A DNA stretch of 64,000 bases from Herbaspirillum autotrophicum (GTDB lineage: Bacteria; Pseudomonadota; Gammaproteobacteria; Burkholderiales; Burkholderiaceae_D). The notes under the pieces were generated by a model, which was not told the origin of the DNA, did no database searches, and worked only from the letters and a program-made list of their open reading frames with translations. Positions 40,823-49,632 of the stretch are shown piece after piece; position 1 is the stretch's first letter, and the number at the start of each line of letters is the position of its first letter. Both the position numbers and the translations under genes were made by a program. The stretch spans positions 1-64,000 of the forward strand of contig NZ_LFLS01000026.1 in NCBI RefSeq assembly GCF_001189915.1, given 5' to 3'.

Positions 40823-42340
40823 TTACTGTTTTCGCGTGCCGCGTTCGGAAGCCAGCGTGATCGGCGCCGTGGAGGCTTTCTTGATCGTTGTATTGCGGTT
40901 GTTCTTGGCAATCACCGGTGCCTTGCGAATCGGTTTGGCAGGCGAATGCACGACCTGACGCACGCGTACCGGACCGGCGGCTGCCGTGTTGGCAACCTGC
41001 AATTGCAGGCTCTGACCATTGGCCAGAACATCACGATGCAAACCATTCCATTGCTTGATCTGCGCCACGCTGACGCGGTAGCGTCCGGCAATCGACGCCA
41101 GCGTATCGCGCTTGCCGGCCTTGACGTAGATGCGGCGGGTATCCGGCACATCCGGCGCAATCGCCATGCGGGCGTTGTCGGCGACTTCCTGGGTGATATC
41201 GTTTTCCGCCAGCGCCTCGGTCTTCGGTACCAGAATCGTGGAGCCGGCCTTGAGCACCATCCGTGGCGGAATCTGGTTGACGCTGCGGATCACGTCCGGC
41301 GTGGTGCCGAACTTGCTGGCGATGGTTTCGATGCGCTCGCGGGCGCTCGATACGGTGTGCGCAGTCCATGACGACAGTGTCTGGGTCCACTTGCCGATAT
41401 TGGCCTTGAATTTCTCGGCATTGCTTTCCGGCAGCAGAATCTTGGTATCGTCGCCGCCGATGATCACCGGACGGTTGAATTGCGGATTGAGCGCCTTGAA
41501 TTCATCGAGCGACAGTTCGGCCAGTTGCGCGGCGACCTTGACGTCGATATTGCGGGTCTTGCCGATGGTCACGAAGTACGGCTGGTTATCGACCTTGGGC
41601 AGATCGATGCCGTATTCGCCGGGGGTGGCGATGATGTTCTTGACTGCCTGCAGCTTCGGCACGTAATTGCGGGTTTCATTCGGCATCAGCGCCGACAGGC
41701 TGTTGAAGTCGATCGGCAGGCCGGCTGCCAGGTTCTTGTTGATGGCGCGCTGTACCGAGCCTTCGCCCCAGTTGTATGCCGCCAGCGCCAGTTGCCAGTC
41801 GCCGAACATGCCATACAGCTTTTGCAGATAGGTCAGTGCGGCATCGGTCGAGGCCAGTACATCGCGGCGCTCGTCGGTGAACATGTTTTGCTTGAGGTTG
41901 TAATCACGCCCGGTAGAGGGAATGAATTGCCACATGCCGGCGGCTTTGGCGGTCGAATACGCTTGCGGATTGAACGCCGATTCGATGAACGGCAGCAGTG
42001 CCAGTTCGGTCGGCATGCCGCGCTTTTCCAGTTCCTGGACAACGTGGAACAGATAGCGCGAAGCGCGCACGGTCGTGCGTTGAATATAGTCGGGACGCGA
42101 GCTGTACCACTGGGTTTGCGAATCCACCAGCGGATTTTCCAGATCGGGAATGGCAAAACCCTTGCGAATGCGGGCCCAGACGTCGATATCTTGCATGCCC
42201 GGCAGGGCGGAAGTCGGATCGTTGGGATTGATGGCGTTGAACGGCGCGGGGTAAATCGAAATGTCGTTGGCGTGGACGAGGAGCGGGGTACCAAGAGAGA
42301 AGAGTGCGGCAATAGCCAGTTTCTTGAATGTTCGCTGCAT
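40823..42340 (-). CDS. mltD: Membrane-bound lytic murein transglycosylase D
   Basis: A 505-residue periplasmic peptidoglycan lyase. A Sec-type signal (KLAIAALFSLGTPLLVHA) starts the protein; no lipobox Cys is seen, unlike E. coli MltD. The SLT domain (about 95-220) has catalytic Glu120 in LPFIESAFNPQAYS, GMWQFIPSTGR and AAYNWGEG. Two LysM repeats (about 345-395 and 420-465) bind glycan. ATG 42340 follows AGGA at 10 nt; a longer in-frame extension lacks a signal. It cleaves glycan strands to anhydro-muropeptides during wall turnover. Confidence 0.9.
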   Translation of the reverse strand: MQRTFKKLAIAALFSLGTPLLVHANDISIYPAPFNAINPNDPTSALPGMQDIDVWARIRKGFAIPDLENPLVDSQTQWYSSRPDYIQRTTVRASRYLFHVVQELEKRGMPTELALLPFIESAFNPQAYSTAKAAGMWQFIPSTGRDYNLKQNMFTDERRDVLASTDAALTYLQKLYGMFGDWQLALAAYNWGEGSVQRAINKNLAAGLPIDFNSLSALMPNETRNYVPKLQAVKNIIATPGEYGIDLPKVDNQPYFVTIGKTRNIDVKVAAQLAELSLDEFKALNPQFNRPVIIGGDDTKILLPESNAEKFKANIGKWTQTLSSWTAHTVSSARERIETIASKFGTTPDVIRSVNQIPPRMVLKAGSTILVPKTEALAENDITQEVADNARMAIAPDVPDTRRIYVKAGKRDTLASIAGRYRVSVAQIKQWNGLHRDVLANGQSLQLQVANTAAAGPVRVRQVVHSPAKPIRKAPVIAKNNRNTTIKKASTAPITLASERGTRKQ

Positions 42341-42519
42341 GGATGCGGGGTCCTGTGCCTGAGGCCTGATAAGTTGTTTCAGTTCAATATCGCGGCACTT
42401 CCGAAGCGGGTTGGAAGTGTGCTGTCCGGCTTGCAGCGCCTGTGGCGCCGCGCCCATTGCTGCTGAAACAGCCTGTAAGCCAATGAAGAAAGCCGATGAA
42501 GATTTGAAAATAATGATGG

Positions 42520-42549
42520 AGTGTACGTAAGCCCCTTTTGCCCAGTCAA
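42520..42549 (-). promoter_or_regulatory. Promoter upstream of mltD
   Basis: TTGACT (42544-42549) and TACACT (42520-42525) on the minus strand with an 18-bp spacer, in the 308-bp mltD-gloB interval. Use of it would give a leader of about 175 nt before the mltD ATG. Nothing else was seen in this interval. Confidence 0.5.
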
Positions 42550-42648
42550 GTAAAACTTGATGCTTGTTACAAAGCTTAAGCCCTTGATTCGCTTGAGATT
42601 TGTGTGGCAAAGATGGCAAGCAGGATGCAACTGGCGGGACAATGCATA

Positions 42649-43443
42649 TTATTTATAGACATTCTTCCATTCGCGCAGCGCCGCCAGCGCTGCCACCGGT
42701 CCGGCTTCGGCCAGCCGGCCGGCGGCCTGCAGGCGGGCAATCACGGCCGCTTCGGTCGCACGCAGAAACGGATTGGTCTGCTGCTCCAGCGCAATGGTGG
42801 AGGGCACGGTGGGCTGGCCGCGATCACGTTTGGCTTGCTCGTCGGCGATGCGTTGTGTCAGCAGCGGGTTGCCGGGTTCGACTTCACGCGCAAAGCGCAG
42901 ATTCGACAGGGTGTATTCGTGGGCGCAATAGACTTTGGTGGCGCCCGGCAATGATGCCAGTTTGGCAAGAGAGTTCAGCATCTGCGCCGGCGTGCCCTCA
43001 AACAGGCGGCCGCAGCCGCCGGCAAACAGGGTGTCGCCGCAAAACAGCCAGTGCTGCTCAGCGGCAACATAGGCAATGTGGCCGCGCGTGTGGCCGGGCA
43101 CATCAAGTACCGACAAGGTCAGCGCCAGTTGCTCGATATATACCGTGTCACCTTCGCCGAGGGGTACCGTGACGGTCGCGATATTTTCATGGGCCGGCCC
43201 ATAAACAGGGACTTTGGCGTGTTTCAGCAATTGCGGTACGCCGCCGACATGGTCAGCATGGTGATGAGTCAGTAGAATAGCGACCAGTGACAAGCCATGT
43301 GCTTCAAGGGCGGCCAGGATCGGTCCGGCATCGCCGGGATCGACCACGGCGGCATGAACGCCATCGTGAATCAACCACAGGTAGTTGTCGTCGAATGCCG
43401 GAACGGTCAACACACTTAATGAATTTTTCGGGAAGGCTGGCAT
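42649..43443 (-). CDS. gloB: Hydroxyacylglutathione hydrolase (glyoxalase II)
   Basis: A 264-residue metallo-beta-lactamase-fold hydrolase. The binuclear metal motif THHHADH is at residues 59-65, with [27 protein letters not shown] and [14 protein letters not shown] following, all typical of GloB. It hydrolyses S-lactoylglutathione to lactate and glutathione, finishing methylglyoxal detoxification in the cytoplasm. Its start is only 10 bp from the divergent methyltransferase start, so its promoter must lie inside the neighbouring coding region. Confidence 0.94.
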   Translation of the reverse strand: MPAFPKNSLSVLTVPAFDDNYLWLIHDGVHAAVVDPGDAGPILAALEAHGLSLVAILLTHHHADHVGGVPQLLKHAKVPVYGPAHENIATVTVPLGEGDTVYIEQLALTLSVLDVPGHTRGHIAYVAAEQHWLFCGDTLFAGGCGRLFEGTPAQMLNSLAKLASLPGATKVYCAHEYTLSNLRFAREVEPGNPLLTQRIADEQAKRDRGQPTVPSTIALEQQTNPFLRATEAAVIARLQAAGRLAEAGPVAALAALREWKNVYK

Positions 43444-43453
43444 AGGGCTCGCG

Positions 43454-44227
43454 ATGGATGCAATGTCGGAAAAATCAATTATAGCCCTCGATACCTGGCT
43501 GCAAACGCCAATGGGTAGTTACGTCCGCACACGTGAGCAGAGTTTGCTCAATTCCCTGACGGCCGATATTTTCGGCTTCAATGCGGTGCAGATCGGTTTG
43601 CCGCAGATCAACGCGCTGGAAGCCAACCGCATGCCCTATCGCTGGCTGACCGATACCTGTGTGCCGGCGGTGGCGGTGCCGGGGCGCGAGATTCCGATGG
43701 TGGTGGCGCATGACTTCACGGAATTGCCGTTCGCCAGTCAGAGTCTGGATCTGGTGGTGCTGCCGCACGTACTGGAATTCATTGCCGAGCCGCATCAGGT
43801 ATTGCGCGAGGTGGAGCGGGTGCTGATTCCGGAGGGGCAGGTTATCATCTGCGGTTTCAATCCCACCAGCTTGTGGGGCATGCGCCAGGCCGCCGGCCGT
43901 TTGACCGGCGCGCACTTTTTGCCGCAGAACGGTGAGTTCATTCGCCTGCCGCGCCTGAAAGACTGGCTCAAGTTGCTGAATATGGAAGTCAATCGCGGGC
44001 ATTTCCTGTGTTATGCACCGCCACTGGCAACCGAGGCATGGCTGGAGCGCTTCAGTTTCATGGAACCGGCCGGCGATCGCTGGTGGCCCTATCTGGGCGC
44101 GGTCTATATGGTGCAGGCGATCAAGCGGGTGCAGGGCATGCGCCTGATCGGACCGGCCTGGAGCAAACAAAAGATCAAGGCCCCGAAAGGGGTGCCGGCC
44201 ACCAACAAAATACACAAATCGGAGTAG
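43454..44227 (+). CDS. SAM-dependent methyltransferase
   Basis: A 257-residue protein of the class I methyltransferase type found beside gloB and rnhA in many betaproteobacteria. The Methyltransf_11 core has [19 protein letters not shown] (post-motif acidic region), [19 protein letters not shown] and NPTSLWG. Motif I is not glycine-rich, which is characteristic of this group and leaves the substrate unclear. ATG 43454 is taken; ATG 43463 is also possible. rnhA starts 8 bp after its stop. Confidence 0.83.
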   Translation: MDAMSEKSIIALDTWLQTPMGSYVRTREQSLLNSLTADIFGFNAVQIGLPQINALEANRMPYRWLTDTCVPAVAVPGREIPMVVAHDFTELPFASQSLDLVVLPHVLEFIAEPHQVLREVERVLIPEGQVIICGFNPTSLWGMRQAAGRLTGAHFLPQNGEFIRLPRLKDWLKLLNMEVNRGHFLCYAPPLATEAWLERFSFMEPAGDRWWPYLGAVYMVQAIKRVQGMRLIGPAWSKQKIKAPKGVPATNKIHKSE

Positions 44228-44235
44228 AAGCAAGC

Positions 44236-44700
44236 ATGGATGAAGTAAAAGAAATCAGCAGCGACAAAGTAGTGATTTATGCCGATGGCGCCTGCAAGGG
44301 CAATCCCGGCACCGGCGGCTGGGGTGCGCTGATGATTGCAGGCGGCCACGAAAAGGAATTGTGCGGCGGCGAACGCAATACCACCAACAACCGCATGGAA
44401 CTGAAGGCGGTGATTGAGGCCTTGAATGCATTGACGCGGCCGTGCGACGTCACGGTATTCACGGATAGCCAGTATGTGCAAAAGGGCATCAGTGAATGGA
44501 TTCACGGCTGGAAGGCGCGCGGCTGGAAAACCGCTGCGCGCGAACCGGTCAAGAATGTCGACCTCTGGCAGGCGCTGGATGCGGCGCAGGCGCAGCACAA
44601 GATCGAATGGCGCTGGATCAAGGGTCATGCCGGTCACGCCGGCAATGAGCGCGCCGACCAGTTGGCCAATCGCGGTGTGGAGCTGGCGCCGCGGCAATAA
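44236..44700 (+). CDS. rnhA: Ribonuclease HI
   Basis: A 154-residue RNase HI that removes RNA from RNA-DNA hybrids. The catalytic set is complete: Asp17 ([11 protein letters not shown]), Glu55 ([13 protein letters not shown]), Asp77 (VFTDSQYV), Asp141 (NERADQLAN), and His131/His134 in [10 protein letters not shown]; the basic handle region ([11 protein letters not shown]) is present. ATG 44236 follows GGAG. It lies in a usual gloB - methyltransferase - rnhA - dnaQ order. Confidence 0.95.
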   Translation: MDEVKEISSDKVVIYADGACKGNPGTGGWGALMIAGGHEKELCGGERNTTNNRMELKAVIEALNALTRPCDVTVFTDSQYVQKGISEWIHGWKARGWKTAAREPVKNVDLWQALDAAQAQHKIEWRWIKGHAGHAGNERADQLANRGVELAPRQ

Positions 44701-44775
44701 ATACCGCTGCCGGTCAGTGCCGGCCGCGGCAGCAAAGCAAGCAACAAAGCAAGCAATAAATAAAGGCAGAGTGTT

Positions 44776-45498
44776 ATGCGACAAATCGTTCTCGATACCG
44801 AAACGACCGGACTGAATGCGCGCAGCGGCGACCGCATCATTGAAATCGGCTGTGTTGAGTTGCTCAACCGCCAGGTGACCGGCAACAATCTGCACCTGTA
44901 CATCAATCCCGAGCGCGATTCGGAAGAAGGCGCGCTGGCGGTGCACGGACTGACCACCGAATTCCTGAGCGACAAACCGAAGTTCGCGCAAATCTCGAAC
45001 GAGTTCATCGAGTATGTGCGCGATGCGGAAATCATCATCCACAACGCCACCTTTGACGTCGGCTTTCTCGACGCCGAATTCAAGCTGCTCGGCTTGCCGC
45101 CATTCAAGGAGCACGTCAGCAATGTGATCGACTCCCTGCAAATGGCCAAGGAAATCCATCCCGGCCGCCGCAACTCGCTCGATGCGCTGTGCGACCGCTA
45201 CGGTATTTCCAACGCCCACCGCACCTTGCACGGCGGTTTGCTGGATGCCGCCTTGCTGGCAGAAGTCTATCTGGCGCTAACGCGCGGCCAGAATTCCCTG
45301 ACCATGGACCTCGGCGACAGCGACGAAGACGGCGCTTCACTGGCAGAACTGGCGCTGACCCCGCTGGCCGATATCATCGTCAAGCCCGCCGGCGAAGAAG
45401 AGATCGGTTTGCACGAAGCCTTGCTGGACGGGCTCGACAAGCAGGTCAAGGGCGCTTGCGTATGGCGTGCGGTACCGGCGGAAACAGAAAATAGTTAA
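44776..45498 (+). CDS. dnaQ: DNA polymerase III epsilon subunit (proofreading exonuclease)
   Basis: A 240-residue DEDDh 3'-5' exonuclease. Exo I is LDTETTGLN (Asp7, Glu9), Exo II HNATFDVGFLDAEF, and Exo III HGGLLDAALLAEVYL; a C-terminal region (about 190-240) would hold the polymerase alpha contact. It proofreads the replicative polymerase. The 75-bp gap after rnhA contains small AAGCAAGCAA repeats. Start ATG 44776 is the family start (MRQIVLDTETTGL). Confidence 0.95.
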   Translation: MRQIVLDTETTGLNARSGDRIIEIGCVELLNRQVTGNNLHLYINPERDSEEGALAVHGLTTEFLSDKPKFAQISNEFIEYVRDAEIIIHNATFDVGFLDAEFKLLGLPPFKEHVSNVIDSLQMAKEIHPGRRNSLDALCDRYGISNAHRTLHGGLLDAALLAEVYLALTRGQNSLTMDLGDSDEDGASLAELALTPLADIIVKPAGEEEIGLHEALLDGLDKQVKGACVWRAVPAETENS

Positions 45499-45514
45499 GT
45501 GCGTGTCGAGAGGC

Positions 45515-45544
45515 TTGTTTATTTCGATTGTTCTGTGAGATAAT
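45515..45544 (+). promoter_or_regulatory. tRNA-Val promoter
   Basis: TTGTTT (45515-45520), an 18-bp spacer and GATAAT (45539-45544), followed by a GC-rich stretch (GGGCCGC) usual for stringently controlled stable-RNA promoters, 75 nt before the mature tRNA. Confidence 0.55.
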
Positions 45545-45618
45545 TCGGGCCGCTTCACGGCGCAGCAGTTTTTCTGCAACGCGGTCGGCGCAAGAGGAAA
45601 TAAAACGAGAAACAAAAC

Positions 45619-45693
45619 GGAAGGTTAGCTCAGGGGTAGAGCACTGCATTCACACTGCAGGGGTCGCAAGTTCGAAACTTGCACTTTCCACCA
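45619..45693 (+). tRNA. tRNA-Val (anticodon CAC)
   Basis: A 75-nt cloverleaf with CCA encoded. The acceptor stem pairs GGAAGGT with ACTTTCC; the D arm has GCTC / GAGC; the anticodon stem CTGCA / TGCAG encloses TTCACAC, giving anticodon CAC for GTG codons; the T arm is GCAAG TTCGAAA CTTGC. The mobile element is integrated in its 3' part but restores the full sequence. Confidence 0.97.
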
Positions 45694-45698
45694 GAATT
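45649..45698 (+). repeat. attL, 50-bp attachment repeat
   Basis: Identical over 50 bp to 57490-57539. It spans from the anticodon loop of tRNA-Val to 5 nt past the CCA. The bases on either side differ between the copies, fixing the repeat ends. Confidence 0.95.
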
Positions 45699-45729
45699 TA
45701 GTTAGTGCAATCAAGCACTTACAGCGAAC

Positions 45730-45755
45730 AAAGCCGACTCTTAGAGGTCGGCTTT
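45730..45755. terminator. Terminator inside attL end of the element
   Basis: AAAGCCGAC (45730-45738) pairs with 45747-45755 over an 8-nt loop and runs into five T. It can end the tRNA transcript and, from the other side, the packaging operon. It belongs to the element, since the chromosome's own terminator was moved to the far side of attR. Confidence 0.75.
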
Positions 45756-45762
45756 TTCGTTT

Positions 45763-45781
45763 GTGGACTTTCTGTGGACTA
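45763..45781. repeat. Left integrase arm-type repeat
   Basis: A 19-bp sequence identical to 57362-57380, itself a tandem of GTGGACT units 11 bp apart. Position 65 bp inside attL, matched by a copy inside attR, suggests arm-type integrase binding sites. Confidence 0.65.
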
Positions 45782-45796
45782 ATTGGGCGGTGTTGT

Positions 45797-46093
45797 TTAG
45801 ATGCTCATCAATCTGTAGGGATTTAACAGCAGCGCAAATGTCCTGTTGGTGTACAGAACGACGTCTTGCTGGCCTTCACGGTTTTCGTAGAGATCCGCAA
45901 ACAGCAACAGCGCAGCCGATTTCACCGGTGCCGGCACGTCTTCCCCGACAGGAAAGGCGCGGCCAAGGTAGTTTTCAATGTGCGCTTTGGCAGTTGCAAT
46001 CATATCCAAAATTTGCAAATCCTCCCGATCCATATCCTCATCCACGCGAGTGTGTGCTTTGGCTTCTTGCAGGGTAATCATTTCAATCTCCAT
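45797..46093 (-). CDS. Phage gp6-like head-tail connector protein
   Basis: A 98-residue protein of the gp6-like/YqbG connector family: MITLQEAKAHTRVDEDMDRE at the start, then DLQILDMIATAKAHIENYLGRAF and a C-terminal NPYR segment. Twelve or thirteen copies form the ring that joins the portal to the tail. It is the last gene of the packaging operon, 18 bp after TerL. Its presence means element heads are prepared to receive a tail, though none is encoded. Confidence 0.85.
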   Translation of the reverse strand: MEIEMITLQEAKAHTRVDEDMDREDLQILDMIATAKAHIENYLGRAFPVGEDVPAPVKSAALLLFADLYENREGQQDVVLYTNRTFALLLNPYRLMSI

Positions 46094-46111
46094 GTTTGTG
46101 ACGGGGCGACG

Positions 46112-47698
46112 TCACACAAAAGTAAATTCATAGTCGGTAAATACGGTTTCTCCGGCATCCACACCCAGTCGGCCCAGCGCCATGATGGCGGCCACAATGC
46201 CGTCGATGCGCTCTGTGGATTTCGCCTTGCTTGGCTTGGTGTTGCCGGCAGCGTCCATTTCCACCGCGACATTGGAAGCCATCCAGCGCAGGACAGGATT
46301 GCCGCCGTGGTTGACCTCGGCGGCCAGTACGCGCTTTTCGAGTTCCTTGGTAGGGCTGCTCATTGACGCGAAGCCTTGGCCAAACCCAATCATTTCAAAC
46401 CCGTCGCCGGTAAGCTGGGTCGAAAGCTGGGCGGCGTTCCATCGATCGATCGCAACTTCCTTAATCTGGTACTGCTCGGCCAATTCGTTGAGTTTGGCCC
46501 GGATATAGTCGTAATCGATGACGGCGCCTGGGGTGGCGATAATATGGCCTTGTTTGATCCAGAGGTCATACGGCACGCGGTCACGCTCCGAACGCTTCTT
46601 AACGCCATCCTCAGGGACAAAGAAGAATGGCAGCAGATGCACTTTTGCACCAATCCCAAAAGCCAGCACAAGGGCGCTAATGTCGGTCGTGGTCGATAGG
46701 TCGAGGCCAGCGTAGCAACTCATGCCGGTCAAGTCTGGCAGATCGCCAGCGCATTTGTCCCAAGCGTCCATCGCAAGCCAGCGAGTGGCCTGCTCAGTCC
46801 ATTGGTTCAGCATCAGGCGCCGGAAAGTATTTTCGTAGGCTGGCATCTGCTTTGCCTTGAGGCATTCAGCAGCCAAGTATTCTTCGCGGACGGATGTTCC
46901 CAAACCCGGATGGGCTTTGTACCAGGTCTCAGGCTTTTGCCAGTCGTCGTCTTTTTCTGCTTCATACACGACGGGCAAAAATGAATCATCGATCAAAATG
47001 CCGTCGCGCACCTTGCAGGCGTGTGAATAGAGTTCGTAGCAGATCGAGTGTCGATCATATCCAGCTGTGGTGATGGCCACGGTCAGCGGCTGGCGGCGCG
47101 CTCCGGTACTGGTGGTCAGCACGTCCCATAATTCCCGGTTTGGTTGCGCGTGGAGCTCATCGAAAATGATGCAGGAAGCGTTCAGGCCGTGTTTCGTATA
47201 GGCGTCGGCAGACAGCACTTTGTAGCTGCTGGCGGTCGATTGCACTACGATGCTGCGCTTGTACGACCGCACACGGCTGCGCAAAGGCGGGCTGGCGTCT
47301 GCCATCTGCTGGGCCATTTCGAACACAATGGCCGCCTGCTCACGGTCAGCGGCAGCGCTATACACTTCCGCGCCAGCCTCACCATCGGCCAGCAGGCAAT
47401 ACAAAGCAATGCCGGCAGACAGCGTGGACTTGCCAGCTTTGCGCGGAATTTGGATATAAGCGGTGCGATAACGGCGGGTACCGTCGGCACGTTTCCAGCC
47501 AAAAAGCGGCTTGATGATCTTCTCTGATTGCCACTCAGAAAGCACCAGCGGCTGGCCGGCCCATTCGCCTTTGGTGTGCGTCAGGCATTTCTCGAAGAAT
47601 TCCACGGCACGATCTGCCGCCACGGCGTCGTACCAGAATTCCCGCTCCGACTTATTGGGCAGTGATTTTTTATTGGAAGAATTTTTCGGTGTCGTCAT
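46112..47698 (-). CDS. Terminase large subunit
   Basis: A 528-residue packaging motor of the Terminase_1 group. The N-terminal ATPase has a Walker A-like IPRKAGKST (Lys90) and a Walker B CIIFDELHA near 176; the C-terminal RNase H-like nuclease has GLDLSTTTDISALV near 336 and further acidic residues late in the protein (KSTERIDGIVAA). It cuts and pumps element DNA into heads. The start overlaps the TerS stop region by 29 nt. A full-length, undamaged motor argues for autonomous packaging. Confidence 0.92.
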   Translation of the reverse strand: MTTPKNSSNKKSLPNKSEREFWYDAVAADRAVEFFEKCLTHTKGEWAGQPLVLSEWQSEKIIKPLFGWKRADGTRRYRTAYIQIPRKAGKSTLSAGIALYCLLADGEAGAEVYSAAADREQAAIVFEMAQQMADASPPLRSRVRSYKRSIVVQSTASSYKVLSADAYTKHGLNASCIIFDELHAQPNRELWDVLTTSTGARRQPLTVAITTAGYDRHSICYELYSHACKVRDGILIDDSFLPVVYEAEKDDDWQKPETWYKAHPGLGTSVREEYLAAECLKAKQMPAYENTFRRLMLNQWTEQATRWLAMDAWDKCAGDLPDLTGMSCYAGLDLSTTTDISALVLAFGIGAKVHLLPFFFVPEDGVKKRSERDRVPYDLWIKQGHIIATPGAVIDYDYIRAKLNELAEQYQIKEVAIDRWNAAQLSTQLTGDGFEMIGFGQGFASMSSPTKELEKRVLAAEVNHGGNPVLRWMASNVAVEMDAAGNTKPSKAKSTERIDGIVAAIMALGRLGVDAGETVFTDYEFTFV

Positions 47699-48062
47699 TG
47701 CCGCCTTTCTTCGGGCTTTGTAGTTTGGCGCGCGCCGCTGGCGTCAGGCCAAGCTCACATGCGTAGGCGCGCATCTGTCCCAACAGCGCCGATTTAAGTG
47801 GTTCGCCGGCCTTCACCGTAGCCACAATTTCGCCATAGGTTGCGCAATGACCGATCAGCACCGAGTTATCGACGCAGGTCAGCACGCCGAGACGGTCCAG
47901 TTCCGGCACAATGCGGTTCCATTCTTCGCGTGCGTCGCCCACAAGCCAATCCGGACAGTCAGGCGCGCCGGTCGTTGGCTCGATCTCGGAATCGTTCATG
48001 GGACGCTTTCCGGGATTGCCTGCCAGCTTCTTTATCGCGGTAGGGGTTGGTCTATTCGCCAT
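47670..48062 (-). CDS. Terminase small subunit, P27 family
   Basis: A 130-residue protein with the P27 marks TPTAIKKLAGNPGKRP at the N-terminus, then CPDWLVGDAREEWNRIVPEL and a C-terminal ELGLTPAARAKLQ. It selects the DNA to be packaged. Because it is separate from any helper phage TerS, the element can choose its own DNA. It lies 15 bp after the HNH gene and overlaps TerL by 29 nt. Confidence 0.9.
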   Translation of the reverse strand: MANRPTPTAIKKLAGNPGKRPMNDSEIEPTTGAPDCPDWLVGDAREEWNRIVPELDRLGVLTCVDNSVLIGHCATYGEIVATVKAGEPLKSALLGQMRAYACELGLTPAARAKLQSPKKGGNDDTEKFFQ

Positions 48063-48077
48063 CGGATCCTGAAATGC

Positions 48078-48515
48078 TCAACTGCGGATGCGTGCGTGAA
48101 GGGAAGCAGACGGTTCGGGGCGCTCAGTTGCTGGTGATTTTTTGTTCCAGTGGTGGTGCGGGTCGAGCGGCATGCCATCCGCATCGCAGCCCTTCATCCA
48201 GTTGCCGTGCTGATCATGCTGTGTCTTGAGAGAGTGGCAGGCGTGACACAAGTTCTCAAGATTGCAACGCTCGTTATTGGTGGCGTCGTTGTCGATATGG
48301 TCTACCTCATTGCCTTGCTCGATGCGGCCCTCGCGCTGGCACTGCGCGCACAATGGCTGCTCTGATATGACCAAGGCACGCAGGCGGCCCCAAGCCGCGC
48401 CATTGAGCGCCAATGTGCGTCCGTTTGCTTGCTGCTTGACCTTGAGGTTACGCTGGCCTGTGGTGCGAACCACGGCCGACGCTGGCTTATGTCGCTTGAT
48501 TGGGCTTGGCATCAT
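48078..48515 (-). CDS. HNH endonuclease (packaging-associated)
   Basis: A 145-residue HNH protein: CAQCQREGR, then EVDHIDNDATNNERCNLENL and CHACHSLKT supply the His/Asn/His core and four structural Cys. HK97-type phages need such a nuclease with the terminase for cos cleavage. The ATG at 48515 (or 48512) follows AAAGGA and overlaps the portal gene end by 29 nt. Confidence 0.9.
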   Translation of the reverse strand: MMPSPIKRHKPASAVVRTTGQRNLKVKQQANGRTLALNGAAWGRLRALVISEQPLCAQCQREGRIEQGNEVDHIDNDATNNERCNLENLCHACHSLKTQHDQHGNWMKGCDADGMPLDPHHHWNKKSPATERPEPSASLHARIRS

Positions 48516-49632
48516 CTATTCCTTTCACTGCTGGCAAGTTCTCCAGGCGACGGGCTTCGCTGCGCAACAGCCAGCCGGCATCAATGCCCTTGTCGTAGAA
48601 GTCCGCTCGGTTGGTGCTATCGCCACGCAGCAAACCCTCAACGCTATGCTCTGCGAACAATTGCTTGCGGGCTGCCGAGGTCAGTAGCTGAGTGCTGATG
48701 GCCTGTTCCCAGCAGACCAGATGGCGGCGCAGGGTGTGGGTGACAAAGGCGCGGTTCATCTCCACGCTATTCGAATAGTTACCATGACGCAGGTCGCCGA
48801 TGACGGTCGGTGGTACGCGGAACAGACGCGCTATTTCCTCAACCGAGAATTGACGTGATGCCAGGTACTCGCTGTCCTCCATGCTCATGCTGACGGTCTG
48901 GTATTCCACTCCGTTATCGAGAATCGCAGTCCTGCCAGCATTGGCCGCACCAGCATGCTGGGTATCCCATGAAGCCTTGAGGCTGTCCCGCTGCTCCTTC
49001 TTCAGTTGCTGAGGGAATTTCAGAATGCCGGAAAGCTTGGCGCCGTTGGCAAACGTTGCCGTGCCGTGGTCGCGCTCAACCAGTGCCAGCTCGATAGTTT
49101 CGCGGCTGGCGGTCAACGGGCTGATGCCTGTTTTTCCATTCTCGCTGCGGTGGCGCAGATGGAATACTTCTTCCTGAAGCAAGCGGCGGATCTTGCCGCG
49201 TTGGGTCACGTCATAGGCCAGCCGGCCAGAGTCCAATTCCAGAACGGTGATCTGCTGAAGTGGCTCCAAGGCGATCACCTGGCCGGCACCGTCGCGGATG
49301 ATCTCAGCATACGCATTACCTCGCAGCAGAACGGCGGCTTGCATCATTTCCCGAAATTCCATAGCGGTCTGTAACGGGTTCGCCTGATACTGCAGAACGT
49401 CGTACAGCGGATGATCGCTGGCGCGTACACGGTCGCCGTCAGCCGTCTCTCGATACAGGTGCAAGGGCAGACTGCCGATCGTCTCGCTGATGGCCGATAC
49501 GCAGGCATACACGGCGCTAATCGATTGCGCCTGCCCGGTCCTGCCATTACCCAGCAGCGCCACCGCATCCCAGCTTGGATCACTGCGCTGCTCGGGCTTG
49601 ATCAAACCCAACACTCGTTTTATCAGGCTCAT
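48487..49632 (-). CDS. Phage portal protein (HK97 family)
   Basis: A 381-residue portal, with SAVYACVSAISETIGSLPLHLY near the start, LLRGNAYAEIIRDGAGQV and FSVEEIARLFRVPPTVIGDL, all typical of HK97-family portals. It forms the dodecameric DNA entry ring of the head. Start ATG 49632 overlaps the protease stop by 4 nt; a longer frame to 49689 lies inside the protease gene and is unlikely. Confidence 0.92.
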   Translation of the reverse strand: MSLIKRVLGLIKPEQRSDPSWDAVALLGNGRTGQAQSISAVYACVSAISETIGSLPLHLYRETADGDRVRASDHPLYDVLQYQANPLQTAMEFREMMQAAVLLRGNAYAEIIRDGAGQVIALEPLQQITVLELDSGRLAYDVTQRGKIRRLLQEEVFHLRHRSENGKTGISPLTASRETIELALVERDHGTATFANGAKLSGILKFPQQLKKEQRDSLKASWDTQHAGAANAGRTAILDNGVEYQTVSMSMEDSEYLASRQFSVEEIARLFRVPPTVIGDLRHGNYSNSVEMNRAFVTHTLRRHLVCWEQAISTQLLTSAARKQLFAEHSVEGLLRGDSTNRADFYDKGIDAGWLLRSEARRLENLPAVKGIDDAKPNQAT

